Positions 28,084 to 40,762 of a stretch of 64,000 nt of DNA are shown piece after piece. Each line of letters begins with the position of its first letter. The stretch's first letter is position 1. The DNA is from Pseudofabraea citricarpa (Eukaryota > Ascomycota > Leotiomycetes > Helotiales > Dermateaceae). Location: positions 2,492,501 through 2,556,500 of the forward strand of contig JAPWGK010000001.1 in assembly GCA_029641185.1 (NCBI GenBank), in the 5' to 3' direction. Under the pieces are notes generated by a model, which was given only the letters and a program-made list of their open reading frames with translations, ran no database searches and was not told where the DNA came from. The position numbers and the translations under genes were made by a program.

Positions 28084-28921
28084 TTAATGGCTTGCCCGGG
28101 CGACGAGCCACTGCAACACGGCATCCAAGTTCGTCTCCTCTTTGGCACTGATTCCGTAGCAGGAAACTTCACGATGGGAGATACTCTTCAGATCCAAAAC
28201 ATCGATCAGCTCATCCACAGATAGCTTTTCCTCGAGATCAGATTTGTTCCCGAGGACGAGGAGTGGGATGCCTTCCAGGACAGGCTTCTCGAGGAGCGCA
28301 TGGAGTTCTTCCTTTGCGACAGGCATAGCCTCGGTATCTGCAGAATCCACGATGAAGACTATGGCATTTACGCCGCGACAGTACCTCTCCCACATCGAAC
28401 GAAAGCGAGGCTGCCCACCCAAATCCCAGCACTTTAGTGTGACATGGCCCTTTTGTACGCGCTTCATATTGAAGCCTACGGTTGGGATCGAGCTACAGAG
28501 ACAGTCAGTCAAGAGCTTCATCAGAGCGGGGTCGCATCGTATGATGGTGGGGTATTTCAAGGCCCCGCCTCAGCGCAAAGTCGTCGCACGATAGGAAACA
28601 TACTCGAGGGTGAACTCTCCGCCCTGGTTCGGATATCAGTATGGAGTGTTGAGCTTCAACTCGGATCAAGATCTTACCGCCAGCACTCTCAAAAGCGACG
28701 TCTTCCCAGCGTTCTGTAACCCGATCATCGTGATATCCATCTCCGTTGCCCTGTTCACCACAGCCATCATCAGTAATATGGCCGAAGTGCGAGGGGATCT
28801 GCTGAAGGGTGTTTGCTTCTGCTTGCGCATCGCACAACTCCACTCCGAGAATGGCGGGAGCAAGCACTCACCAAAACAACCTCAACAACCAATCGTACAC
28901 CCGTTTGAATAAACCTGCCAT
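28084..28921 (-). CDS. arl8: Arf-like small GTPase Arl8
   Basis: Four exons on the minus strand: 28921-28872, 28750-28678, 28623-28604 (only 20 nt) and 28492-28084, giving 183 residues. The N-terminus [17 protein letters not shown] is an amphipathic membrane-binding helix. G-box motifs are intact: GLQNAGKTS (P-loop), IPTVGFN (switch I), [13 protein letters not shown] (switch II), NKSD and SAKE. The PTVGFNMK...[10 protein letters not shown] stretch is characteristic of Arl8. Arl8 recruits effectors to lysosome/vacuole membranes and moves them on microtubules. Two further in-frame ATG choices lie a few bases upstream (MIIMAG). The tiny exon is required to join GGEFTLD to SIPTVGF. Confidence 0.92.
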
Positions 28922-29933
28922 GATGATCATTCGATAGCAAAGTGTAGGTAATTCGGTTTCTTTAGAGAGTCTTCGGTGGTTGCCGGGGGCCTGGTTCAAA
29001 GTCGCGCAAGGCTGCGTGGGAGTCGCAAAGTAATGAGATGTAATCTCAGGGACGTGAGGCGGCAGGATCCAGATAGATGCACGCAATAACAGTACCTGTA
29101 CACCAACTATTGATGTCTTGACCAAACGTAGAACAAGTTTCTTTCCTGTGTGACGGTGTAGCGATCGGATGAAGCGCTTGTGACGAGATGCCAAAAAGAA
29201 GCACGAACACAATCCAGCCGCCCAAGCTCCTTTCGGCAATGCAGATCGATCGGAGAAATGTCGTGGGCTCTTGCAAAAGCAACGGACATGAAGGAGGGTG
29301 CCGGGTCAATTAATGGAGGAGGTTGGAGGCTTGGGACGAGCTCCAGAACAGGCCGGGCAGACAACGTTGAAGAAGTTGTGCCTGGATGTCTGGCAGATGC
29401 TTCCAGGTCGAGGTCAGGTTGGGGGGCTTGGAGGGGGCATGAACTTAGGTGCTTACCTTAGGACGTTAGGGTAGGCTGTAGGCTGTGGGTTGTAGGCTGT
29501 AGACTGTAGGCTGTGGGTTGTAGGCTGTAGACTGTAGGCTGTACTGTAGATTGGTAGGTCTCTGCAGTCTGCACCGCTGCTAGCACTTTTGCACGGGAGG
29601 CTCCAGGTCATGCTCATGCTCATGCTCATGCAAGTGCCAAATCGAAGTCGTCTGGGCCAACCAAAGATGCACTTTGCCTTCACAGGCCCTTGAAAGGCTT
29701 GGGGGCGGGTCACTGCGACCGATAAGCAGCTATCGTCACGTGGACACGTCTAGCGAGACAATTTCTGAGCGCAAGAACTTTTTTGTCGACTCTGTTAGCA
29801 ACCGAGCAATCCATGGGAGACTGCTTGGATTGAGCACTCTACGTCGTAAGTCGGGCCTGTGAGCACTGCCGAGTCGAGCGTGCGTCTGTTGTTTGTCAAG
29901 AGTGGAAACTAACGGCGTCTTTCTAGCTTCGCC
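28922..29933. other. Divergent promoter region of arl8 and RPA135 genes
   Basis: About 1 kb without a supported gene. Contains the 29471-29548 minisatellite and a CATGCT run near 29608. Confidence 0.45.
29471..29548. repeat. Minisatellite built on GTAGGCT / 28-bp units
   Basis: GGCTGTGGGTTGTAGGCTGT followed by AGACTGTA makes a 28-bp unit that occurs twice in tandem, flanked by shorter GTAGGCTGTAG pieces. All are built from a 7-bp TAGGCTG-like step. Confidence 0.85.
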
Positions 29934-32900
29934 ATGGCTCCCTCTGCAACCTCCCCGACCAGCACAACCTGGACCCATGAATTCGATACTGTTCGCAGAG
30001 AGAAGCTATTTCGAGAAACCCCCAAGGACCACTCTGCATATCCCGCCCTTCAAGCGGCAATTGCACCCCATATCGAATCTTTCAATGCCTTACTCGAGAA
30101 GGACGGGCTCATATCGCAGGGTCTCCGAGATATCGGGACCAAAACATTCCTCGATGGCGACGAAAGAGCACCGCCCACGGGCAAGAACAGTTTGGAGATC
30201 AAGATCAAAGATGTATTTGTGGAAAAGTCAATGCTGCCCGCTTCCAACAAGTTCTCAACCAGGAATCGAGAAATTCTACCAGCAGAATGCAGAGAGAGGC
30301 ACGTCACATATCGAGGCAAGATGAGTGCAAGGTTCGAATATAGGATCAATGGCGGAGATCCGAAAGAGTTTGTTAGAGAACTCGGCCAACTGCCTATAAT
30401 GTTAAAGGTGGGCACTCGTTCAAAAATTGGGATTTAAGCAAAGCTAATTGATTGATCAAGTCAAATCGATGTCATCTCGAGAACAATTCACCCGCGAAGC
30501 TCGTCCAGAACAAGGAAGAAGCAGAGGAGTTGGGTGGATACTTTGTGGTAAACGGTATTGAGAAAATCATCCGACTCTTAATTGTGAATCGAAGGAATTT
30601 CCCCATGGCTATCGAGCGGCCGTCCTTCACTGGCAGAGGACCTTCTTATACGAAATATGGTATGATGATCCGTTCTGTCCGACCAGATCAAACCTCGCAA
30701 TCCAATGTGCTTCACTATCTCGACGATGGAAGCGTTACCTTCCGATTTTCGTGGCGAAAGAACGAGTTCTTAGTACCCGTTATGATGATAATGAAAGCTC
30801 TCGTGGAGACAAACGACCGAGAGATTTTCGAGGGACTTGTTGGTTCCGCGACTTCAAAAGGAGCCGAAAATACTTTCTTGACGGATCGAGTTGAGCTGTT
30901 GTTACGAACATTCAAAAACTATGGCATGTACACCAAAAGTAAGGTGCGGTCATACTTAGGAGAGAGGTTCCGAGTCGTCCTGGGTGTCGCTGACACCATG
31001 TCTAACTACGATGTTGGTACCGAGTTCCTCCGCAAAATCATCCTGCCTCATCTTGGAAACATCAATGTCACAGAATCGCAGGATAACGACAAATTCAAGA
31101 TGTTACTTTTCATGACGAGAAAGCTATATGCTTTGGTTGCTGGAGACTGTGCCGTAGACAATCCTGATGCCGTACAAAACCAGGAGATCTTGCTCGGAGG
31201 GTTTCTATATGGCATGATCATAAAGGAACGCTTGGAAGGTCTCCTACATGAAGGTCTGCGAGCCAACTTGCGAGAGTGGATAAGAAAGAATCCTGAAAAT
31301 AGCTTTACATCTCCAAGTTTCACTAAAGACTTTCCCGCCAAGCTGATGGGTCGAGCCAATGAGAATATCGGTGGTGCCTTGGAATACTTTATGTCAACAG
31401 GAAATCTTGTCAGTCCTACAGGTCTAGATTTGCAGCAAATTTCTGGATTTACTGTGGTGGCTGAGAAGATCAACTTTTTGCGATTTATCAGTCATTTCCG
31501 CATGATTCATAGAGGTGCTTTCTTCGCCCAACTTAAAACAACCACCGTTCGTAAACTTCTACCTGAGAGTTGGGGATTTCTCTGCCCAGTTCACACACCC
31601 GATGGAAGTCCTTGTGGTCTTTTGAACCATCTTGCCCACAAGTGCAGGATTCTTACTCACGCAGTCGATGTCTCGGCCATACCCAAGTTAGTTGTTGATC
31701 TAGGCGTGGTCGGTTCAGGGTCATCATCTACCGACGAGAGTGTTGTTGTTCAGCTGGATGGAAAGATTCTAGGATGGTGCACACCGAAGCAGGCGCGTCG
31801 GATAGCTGATACTCTACGATACTGGAAAGTCGAAGGCACTCATAACGTTCCGGTGGAACTCGAAATCGGCTACGTCCCAGCATCCAAAGGTGGAGCATAC
31901 CCTGGTATTTATCTTGCTGCAGCACCATCCAGAATGGTCCGTCCCGTCAAATATCTTCCTCTCGACAAAGAAGATTTCGTTGGACCTATGGAACAAGTTT
32001 ACATGTCAATCGCTGTCACAGAGCCTGAAGTCGTCTCTGGCGAATCTACCCACGTCGAGTTTGATCCCACCAATATCCTTTCTATCTTGGCGAACATGAC
32101 ACCATTTTCTGATTTCAATCAGTCTCCGCGAAACATGTACCAATGCCAGATGGGTAAACAATCTATGGGAACACCTGGAACTGCCACCCGTTACAGAGCA
32201 GACAATAAGACCTACAGACTTCAGACAGGTCAAACACCTATCGTACGAGCTCCTCTACACAACGAGTACGGATTCGACAACTTCCCCAATGGTATGAATG
32301 CCGTAGTAGCTGTCATCTCATATACCGGGTATGACATGGACGACGCCATGATAATCAATAAATCAGCACACGAAAGAGGGTTTGGCCATGGTACTATTTA
32401 CAAAGTCAAGAAGTATGATTTGGAAGAAGGTGGGGCGAAATCGAGATCCTCGAAGAACATCAAGAAGCTTTATGGATTTGCACCTGGTGGACTTATCAAA
32501 GCCGAGTGGAAGGCTGCAATTGACGACGATGGCCTTCCCCGAATTGGGAGAAGACTCACAGAAGGCGATGTCATCTGTGCCTGGCATACAGTTACCTTGG
32601 ACTCCAGCGGCAAGCTTGTGAACCGTGACGGAGTCACTCATTTTGAGAAGTACAAAGACTCAGAAGAAGCATTCATCGACGAAGTCCGAGTAATCGGTAA
32701 TGAGAATGGTATTGAGCCAGCACAAGCGATCTCGGTCAAATTCCGTGTACCTCGATCCCCTGTCATTGGTGATAAGTTCTCCTCTCGGCACGGACAGAAA
32801 GGTGTCTGTTCTCAAAAATGGCCCAGCATCGATATGCCATTTTCGGAATCTGGAATTCAACCTGATGTCATCATTAATCCCCATGCTTTCCCGTCTCGCA

Positions 32901-33607
32901 TGACAATTGGTATGTTCGTTGAGTCGCTTGCCGGCAAAGCCGGTGCGTTGCACGGACTCGCACAGGATAGCACACCTTTCCGCTTCGACGAAGAGAACAC
33001 AGCCGGAGATTACTTTGGACACCAGCTCATGAAAGCCGGTTACAATTACCATGGAAATGAGCCTATGTACTCTGGAATCACTGGAGAAGAGTTACACGCA
33101 GATATCTATATCGGAGTCGTCTACTACCAACGCCTGAGACACATGGTTAACGACAAGTATCAAGTCCGAACCACAGGTCCGGTTACACAACTCACAGGTC
33201 AACCAATCAAAGGAAGAAAGAAGGGAGGTGGTATCCGTGTTGGAGAGATGGAGCGTGATTCCTTGCTTGCGCACGGTACGGCGTTTCTTCTTCAAGATCG
33301 TTTACTCAACTGCTCCGATTATACGAAGAGTTGGATATGCAAGGAATGCGGCACGTTCTTGTCTGTCCAACCTACTGTATCCGCCTTTGCCAATCGAAAG
33401 AAGGGTACAGGAGTTGTCCGATGCAGGAGATGTGCGTTTAAAGCAGAAAATACGCGGGCCAAGGGTGAGGTGTGGGAAGATGGTGAGGGGCAAAGATGGA
33501 TTGGAGGAGAGAACACGACCATTGTTGCGGTACCTGGTGTGTTGAAATATCTGGATGTGGAATTGGCTGCCATGGGAATTAAGCTGAAGTATAATGTCGG
33601 ACCTTGA
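29934..33607 (+). CDS. RPA135: RNA polymerase I second-largest subunit, RPA135 (Rpa2)
   Basis: Two exons, 29934-30407 and 30461-33607, giving 1206 residues; yeast Rpa135 is about the same size. Standard beta-subunit landmarks appear in order: the protrusion/lobe start, then VNGIEKIIRLLIVNRRN. FLCPVHTPDGSPCGLLNHL follows. The catalytic hybrid-binding segment GYDMDDAMIINKSAHERG is near residue 780, and GDKFSSRHGQKGVCS near 927. The C-terminal zinc ribbon has CKEC and CRRC near residues 1117-1148. The RPA135 subtype, rather than RPB2 or RPC2, is inferred from the N-terminus, the ending and the total length. It transcribes 35S rDNA in the nucleolus. Confidence 0.95.
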
Positions 33608-36600
33608 TTTGCATGACAGGAGAACATTGGAAGGAGTTACAGGCGCTCATTATACATAGCATTGTTGGGCAAGGTTGTTAGTTCTTGCACTCGGATGGTT
33701 TGAAGAAGAGAATGAGTTGGAAGATATGATATTTCCAAAATAGACGATTATTCTCCGAGCGATACGAGTCCTTTGTCTACAAGCTTTTGGCCCATCTTCT
33801 GGTAAGGTATCATGTATCTATCGCTTCCCTGTCGCCTGATTATATGATCATCTATGGAGACTCGTCCTCGCTAGAGCGACCAGATCCGCCCTCTACATGA
33901 CCATCATGCTATCTAAGGTAGCACCACAATACATATCATATCGCATGTCGGATATCGGATCATGACAGAAACAAATGATTTGATTTATCTGCTTTTTTCT
34001 CTCGCAGCACTGCTCTTGCTGCTGGCACAACAAGACTGCAGGTGGACGGATGGATGGACGGACGGTGGATCACAAGGTGTTTTCCATTATTATTATTGCC
34101 GGTAATATTCAGGCTACCCTACCTTACACTGACTTCTAGAGGAACACCCCTGTTTGTCATCTCGAGATCGTGATCCGCAGCGGTTGATTTCGTCATGTTT
34201 GCGTAGCATTCGCGAGACTCCCTACTTGTAAAGCTGTAGGTCATTTGGCTTGCCTTTGTCCTTTCACAACGTGACCGACCCGCTTGCTGTGACAGAGCGA
34301 GGACACCTGTGTTCGTGGACCTCTTATCTGGATACGCCATGGGCGACTACTCGGTTCATGTTTATACCCTCTCTGATCACGGATGAGAGAGTCCCTCTTG
34401 AACGCGGTCTTGGATTTGATTCGGGTAAACTAGATACCTATTATGCATCCGTAAGACTCTCGAGTCCAAGGGGTATTGCTCCGGCGAGGAGAAACCTTTC
34501 GGGGATATCAAGTTCTACGGAGAGCTGAATCGTCAAGGGTTTTCTTCAAACCCACTGGTCTGCTCAAGTGCTGGCTGAATCTACAGATTTGGATATTTAA
34601 ACTGCCTGCTCTCTTACAACGCGCTGGAGTCCTCTTGAACGCCATGCCATGGCAGAAGATCCCTTTTGAAATATTTTACACGGCTCCTTGATCTCCTTCC
34701 ATAGAGAAGCGGGGTGATTGGAAACCGAGCTTCTGGTAGAGCAGCTCGTTAAACTCGTCGCATCCGCTCGGAAAACCTGGTTTCCTTAAATGAGATGAGG
34801 CTTGTATTCCTGTCGTCGCTTGTGCGCCTCGAAATAGGATTTCACTTCGGACTTGCTCGCTGCTCTGGATGACGGTCTTGTCTCCACGGAGCCGCTCGCT
34901 TTCCTACAGTCACTGGTGCAGGTTCCGCGCAGCTGAGCGGACGCGAGAATAGATCAACTCCTCTTGCTTCTTGATGCGGATAAGTCCCACATAACTTTAG
35001 TTTTCTTTTGACAAGCAGATCTACTACATCCCGGATCATAATTGGCTCAGCGCTACCAGCAGCCAAGCACCTCGTTCATACAGTAGCTTCGTACTGGGGA
35101 GCACCCGCTGCGGACGCGGCAGCAAGACTTGATGTATAAACGTGGGCTGTAACAATCAAATCCCTCGTGCTCCGCTCGTCGACACCTGCACCGCGGTCGA
35201 TGGTCCCTGGGAGAGATGTGCATGTATGGGGAGGTAGGATAGGCAGATTGATTGGTTACATGAGTGGTTGTAAAAGAAACATCGCACAGAGAAGCGAACT
35301 GAACAAAGCACGGGTTTATGTCGTAGGTTGGGTGATTGAGTGGAGATTGAAGATAGATACCTAGATAGAGCTGACTTCCAATTTGACTCGGCTCAAAGCG
35401 GTTTGATAATAACGTACCTACCTCGGCCATCTTTTGTTCTTCAAAATCATTATATTGCTATGTAACGGGGTACGCTACGCCAAAGCATATAATCATTACA
35501 AGGCTGAGAAGTACGCAAATCTTAAAACAGTTACTCATTCCTTCAGCAGCACGCCAGGTAAATCGAAATCGGCGAATCTGGAAGCGCCCTCGCTCAGATG
35601 AGGAAAATTAGGAGATGCACGTACGATGTAAGTAGGTAAGAAAGCACGAGAAAGGTGGAAGCAAGCGCCGTCCTTCTCTCCCGCTTCTTTTTGTCTTTTT
35701 TTGCTTTTCCTTTTCGTTCTTTTTGGGGAGTCGGCTCTTCATACTATACTATGCGCCGTCATCTGCATGCATACATGTAGCCCATCGGGCTATTAATAAA
35801 CGACGAGCGGACGGGATGGGATGAGCGCCATCAGTAATTCATACAGATCAAACGCTGGTTTGGTTTATCGCTCCCTTGCATGAGTGAGGCTGAGAGTAAG
35901 AAGTGGACTGGATGATGTGTATAATCACAGTGCCAGTCCACTATTCCACTATTTTCTATGTCTAGCCCTCTCCTCGTTTGCCAAAACCGGGTCGAGTGTT
36001 GTAAAGCACAAACAGATGTAATCTGAATGTCATCTTCTTTCCTGATATGTGTTCGTGCATGCTCGATGCAGACTACTGCCAATCTTGCTCGTGTCTGCTC
36101 TCGCCCTACCTTACGTGACACATTAATCTATCTTGCTCTCGGTTGTCCTCCTCTGCTTCCCTCTCCTCGCTTGCACCTTGCACCTTGCACACCACTGGTA
36201 CAGCAGCACACGTACACGTACATGTATATGTACATGTGATCCAATAGTACAGATCCTGCATGGAGCCGGTGGCTGGGAAATGCGAGCCAATTTATATCGA
36301 CAGGAGGAGCGAGGACAAGCAAGACCAGGGCGGCAAGAAGATAGAAAGTACAGTATGGGCAATAGACACAGCTTATGTTGATGGTTTATTTTGGCTTTAG
36401 AGTTGGAGGCTCGGAAGTTGGAGGATCATCAGGGGGATCGATTCCGGCGTGCGAGGGATTGGGAGATCAGCGTCATTTTAAGATTAAGGGAGTGGCGGGG
36501 CAGATCCCTCAGTCCAGTGTCCCCAGATTCTCCAGCGAAGCGAGCCCGCTGGCATGGGGATGCTGGACCCTGAAGGTGCTGAAAGCGAGGCGCTGTGAGC

Positions 36601-37211
36601 GCTGTGAGTGCTGTCTGTCTTCCCTAAACCTAAGCTCTGTCTTCTCTCGGGGCCCGCACAGCGCTGTACTGTACAGTAATAATAATGATCAATGATCCCA
36701 TGTGCCGCTGATCTTCGCAGGGTGTCTTCGCAGGGTGACGGGCTTGTACAGCGCTGTGATCCATTTTTACCATCTTTCCAGCGCCCCGCGGCTGTCCGGT
36801 GGTTTGGTGGTTTGAGGTGATTCGTTCCTTCCTGCGAAGCTGCCAGGATTCCCTTTCCTGCCTCCGCTCGCTGGCACTACTTTGTACCGACTTCTCCTCC
36901 ATCGTCAGTCGACTTTTGCTCGCATCAACGTCAACCACAAACCTTGATCTTCTCTTTTTCCTTTCTCCTCACCACCTCAACCACCCTCGTTTTTTCCCTT
37001 TCCTATTGAGAGCCACGTCGACAGGCTCTCGTCCATTCTTTTTCATTGCTTCCCACCCCTCTCTCTCTGTCCCCTACATTCTCTCCTCACATTCATTGCT
37101 CTGAGATTGCGACTATCCGAACGGAAAACTGTTCAACCTAATTTTCAACTCTCTTCTTTTATATCCTCCGACACTGGCACCTTAGAAATCTGGTTCCAGG
37201 AGACAGACACG
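33608..37211. other. Intergenic, about 3.6 kb
   Basis: No supported gene. Frames above 90 codons here have no recognisable motif or spliced continuation. The last ~300 bp are pyrimidine-rich and form the leader of the tyrosinase gene. Short palindromic GTACATGTATATGTACATG runs lie near 36215. Confidence 0.4.
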
Positions 37212-39130
37212 ATGTTCGCCAGCCTCCACTTTCTACTGCTGCTCTTGTTGCAGTCAGTCGCTGCCAAATCCTATGATTATGGCGTCGACACACGTACCAT
37301 TCTTCCCCGCCAGGCCGTCTCGGCCATCGTGGTAACGGGAGCCTTGTCCAGCAGCAATGGATCGGTCCCAGTCCGCCGTGAGCTTCGAGATCTGGAGCAG
37401 GACAACACCACCTGGACACTCTATCTCCTTGCCTTGGACATGATGCAGTATACCAATCAGTCAGACATGCAGTCGTGGTACCAGCTCGCTGGAATCCATG
37501 GCCGTCCCTTCCTGTCTTGGGATGGCGCTCCAGCCGCCGCTGGGAACGAGAACAATGGATATTGTTCCCATGTCTCAATTCTGTTCCCGACCTGGCATCG
37601 CCCTTACTTGGCCCTCTACGAACAGGCTTTGAGCGGCATGGCACAGTACATTGCTTCGTTGTACCCCGAGGGGCCCGTGAGAGACCAGTATGTCGCTGCT
37701 GCCGCCAACCTCCGTATTCCTTATTGGGACTGGGCGGTTGCTCCTCAGGCTGGCAAGCATACTACGCCCGACAGTGTCATCGTATCAGATACTGTGCTTG
37801 TTGATGGTCCAATGGGTGCGCAAGAGATTCATAATCCCTTGTTCAGTTATGAGTTCAAGCCACTCGACCCCACACAGCTCCCAGATGCTCCTGTAAGTGT
37901 CCATCCCCTCCTTGTGGAAGGTAAAAACTAACAGCACCGCAGTTCAACATCTGGACAGAGACCAAGAGATGGCCTACAAACAACACGGCTAGCGCAGTAT
38001 CTCGAAACATTCAGATGGCGACGGCACTTGACCAAAGTGCCTCTTCTTTACGCAACAGATTGTTCAACCTGTTTACCAACTATAACAACTACACCGAGTT
38101 CAGTAACGAGGCATTCAGTCAGCAAGGCAGTAACTACGACTCCGTAGAATCTATCCATGATTACATCCACGGATATACTGGAAATGGAGGTCATATGACC
38201 TATATTGACTACTCAGCCTTCGACCCGATCTTCTTTTTACACCACACTATGGTTGATCGAATCTTTGCGTTGTGGCAGGTCTTGAACCCAGACAGTTGGG
38301 TTGAGCCAGAACCATCGAGATATGGAACATTTACATCGCCAGCTGGCACGGTTCAAGACGCAGCATCACCTTTGACCCCTTTCCGAATTGATGACAGCGG
38401 CAACTTCTGGACCTCTGATTCATCTCGTACCACCTCGGCCTTTGGTTATGAATATCCGGAGACTGTTGGTCCAGCTGGTGCAGACTTGAAGAGTCAAGTT
38501 TCTACAGCCATCAATAATCTGTACGGTACGACAGCCCCAGCAAATCTGGTGACGAGAGACCGCTATACTGTTCGGAGATCTCGGTCTGAAATCCAAAACC
38601 GTGCTCTTTCAATTGCGAGCTCAGAAGGCCTTCCTGCTGGCCTTTCGAAGAACAACCAGTACCGCGAGTGGATTGTCAATATCCGAGTTAAGAAGCAAGC
38701 ACTTGCTGCTCCTTTCATGATCAACGTGTTCCTCGGTCCTTACAACCCCGATCCGTCTACCTGGATAACCGAGCCAAACTTTGTCGGTAGCCATTATATT
38801 TTTACCAAGGCTTCAATGGCCATCAAGGAAATGATGGCCTGTTCCGAATGCAACAAGGAACAACTCATTTCAGGTACCGTTCCATTGACAAGTGCATTAT
38901 TAGCAGATATCAAGAGTGGTGACCTCGGCAGTCTTGATCCGGCTGTGGTGGTCCCTTATCTTCAGCGCAATTTGAGATATAAGGTCTCTACTCTAGATGG
39001 CGCGGATGCCGGCATCGTGGAAAGTATGTCGGTCAGCGTTGTGAGCGCTGAAGTACAGAAATCTTCGGCTGGAGAGCTGCCCAAATGGGGAACTCTTGAG
39101 ACAGAGGTGGATAATGTTCTCTGCGGTTGA
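37212..39130 (+). CDS. Secreted tyrosinase (type-3 copper phenol oxidase)
   Basis: Two exons, 37212-37892 and 37943-39130, giving 622 residues. The start is the Met of MFASLHFLLLLLLQ because it opens a signal peptide ending near SVAAK; the frame also runs upstream without signal character. CuA site: IHGRPFLSWDG near residue 95, then YCSHVSILFPTWHRPY near 118-132, where the Cys in CSH can form the thioether to a copper His. CuB site: IHDYIHGYTG near 298 and FFLHHTMVDRIFALW near 323. A C-terminal domain of about 250 residues, with CSECNKE, follows and may shield the active site until cleaved. The enzyme oxidises monophenols and diphenols to quinones for melanin or phenolic detoxification. There is no melanin cluster around it. 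Confidence 0.94.
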
Positions 39131-39709
39131 GATCGAGAGATCGGCCGGAGTGTCGTGTGCTTGGAGGAACGTTATACCCCTTTGCAGTCGTGTCGAAAAA
39201 ATTCCCTTGACTAGGCGTTTTTTGCTTTCTTCCTCACTTGCTTTTGTGAGCATGGATGGGTTGGGTGACCGGTATAGATAGATTCGGTGGGCGGATGGTA
39301 CAGGTGGCTCTCTTCGCGATGTCAGATCTTTGCATTCGCATGTTTAATGGGCTGCTGAATAAATGTAATAGAGGGGACGAGATGCAAAATCCTAAGTATG
39401 AAGAATTAAGAAATCAAGATGAAAGATAAAAAGAAGTTCAAAGGGTGAAATGAGTGTGATGAGACGCGGATAAGATCGGGTTTAGCGTACATTGCGAGCA
39501 ACTGAAGACCACCGGGTGGGCGAGCGCCGTTTTGATTTGTGAGCATGACACCTGACAGCACCACCAACAATTAACTAACAATTTGAATCCCTTCTGGTAT
39601 CAAGAATTTCAGTTTCCAAGATCTCGAGTCCGAAGTCAGCGAGGTGGGGGAGAGCCCATTCTGGATTACGAATCACTAACCACAAATCACCTGACTTTGA
39701 CACGACCTC
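39131..39709. other. Intergenic between tyrosinase and bZIP-like gene
   Basis: 3' flank of the tyrosinase gene and promoter of the bZIP-like gene; no other gene seen. Confidence 0.4.
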
Positions 39710-40460
39710 ATGGAAGAGAATCGGATTGTACGGCGGCAGACACGAGGAAGGGCAAAGGTGGAAGAAGAGTGCTGGTACGGGGTACAAGATCCGAAGAAGA
39801 GGAAGAAGATCCAGGATCGACTTGCACAGAGGGCGCGTCGTATGTCACCTACCTACCTATTCTCCTACATCATGTGATATGCATTTCCCAGAGGAGAACC
39901 AAGAGACTGACAAGATGTAAACTCCAGGTAAGAGGCTAGCAAGTTCCTCATCTTCATCATCATCATTATCATCCTCCTGCTCAGTCTCAGTCTCGGTCTC
40001 GGTCTCGGTCTCAGAACCTCCTCGGCCCACACCAGCAACAAGCCAACCACTGCCACCACCATTCTCACTCCCAATCGACCACAAGCACCTCGCCGCCTCA
40101 CAAGCCTCGCTCAGTCTCCTCTCAGCCCTGCACACCAACGGGCTGCTCCTGGGCATCCCGTGCGCCACGTCGTCCGTGGCTCTCTCGCACCCTCTGGCTC
40201 CGCACTCGACGCTCCCTCCGGCCCTCCACCCCACGGCCGTCCAGAAAACCGTCCCCCACTTCTCCTTCATCGACCGCTACCCGTTCGCCGGCCTCCGCGA
40301 CCGCATGATCCTCAGGTGCGACCGATGGAGCGCCGAGGCTTTCATGGCCGACATCTTTGGCCTCAGGACTTGGGTCGTCACGGGCAACGCTTGGGAGCCT
40401 GAGAGCTGGGCGGTGGATCTCGAGTGGAGGAAGAGGTGGGCGGTTTTGTTTGATGAGTGA
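39710..40460 (+). CDS. Short bZIP-basic-region protein with C-terminal DUF3425 domain
   Basis: Two exons, 39710-39839 and 39928-40460, giving 220 residues. The intron begins GTATGT and has a CTGAC branch site 12 nt before its CAG end. Exon 1 starts MEENRIVRRQTRGR and ends in a basic region, DPKKRKKIQDRLAQRAR, that continues RKRLA across the splice. This matches the DPxERxxxQNRLxQRAxRxR signature of fungal bZIP/DUF3425 proteins. A Ser-rich linker with SVSVSVS follows. The C-terminus (HFSFIDRYPFAGLRDRM to the end, with NAWEPESWAVDLEWRKRW) matches the DUF3425 core. No leucine heptads follow the basic region. It is probably a nuclear regulator. It is easily missed because neither exon is a long open frame with ATG. 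Confidence 0.75.
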
Positions 40461-40618
40461 GCTGTGTGGTGTGGTGTGGCATCTATTCAAGCGGTAGCAA
40501 GTTCTGGTTTTTACCTTCCTTCTTTTTCTTCTTCGTTTTTTCTGTTTCAGTAATGCTGGTTGTTTGCTGGTTCTTTCCTTCTTTTCTTTCAAGGCAGGGA
40601 GTTGGGAGGTTGGAGTCA

Positions 40619-40660
40619 TTTGATCTGATCTGATCTGATCTGATATGATATGATGGATGG
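40619..40660. repeat. TGATC pentanucleotide microsatellite
   Basis: Five to six TGATC units pass into TGATA and then GATG units. Confidence 0.85.
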
Positions 40661-40715
40661 ATGTTCAGAAAATCTTGGATATATACAACTATGTACCTAT
40701 CTATATACGTACATT

Positions 40716-40762
40716 ATCATTATTGTCAGATATCATTATTGTCAGATATCATTATTGTCAGA
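40716..40762. repeat. 16-bp tandem repeat, three copies
   Basis: ATCATTATTGTCAGAT is repeated three times in tandem at 40716, 40732 and 40748. The third copy overlaps the stop codon of the amidase gene (40758-40760, minus strand). Confidence 0.9.

Noticed and set aside
33608..37211. Possible gene hidden in the 3.6-kb spacer
   Set aside because: Looked for motifs and plausible splice-joined frames; none found.
40122..40619. 165-codon minus-strand frame
   Set aside because: Antisense to exon 2 of the bZIP/DUF3425 gene, which has true domain matches on the + strand.
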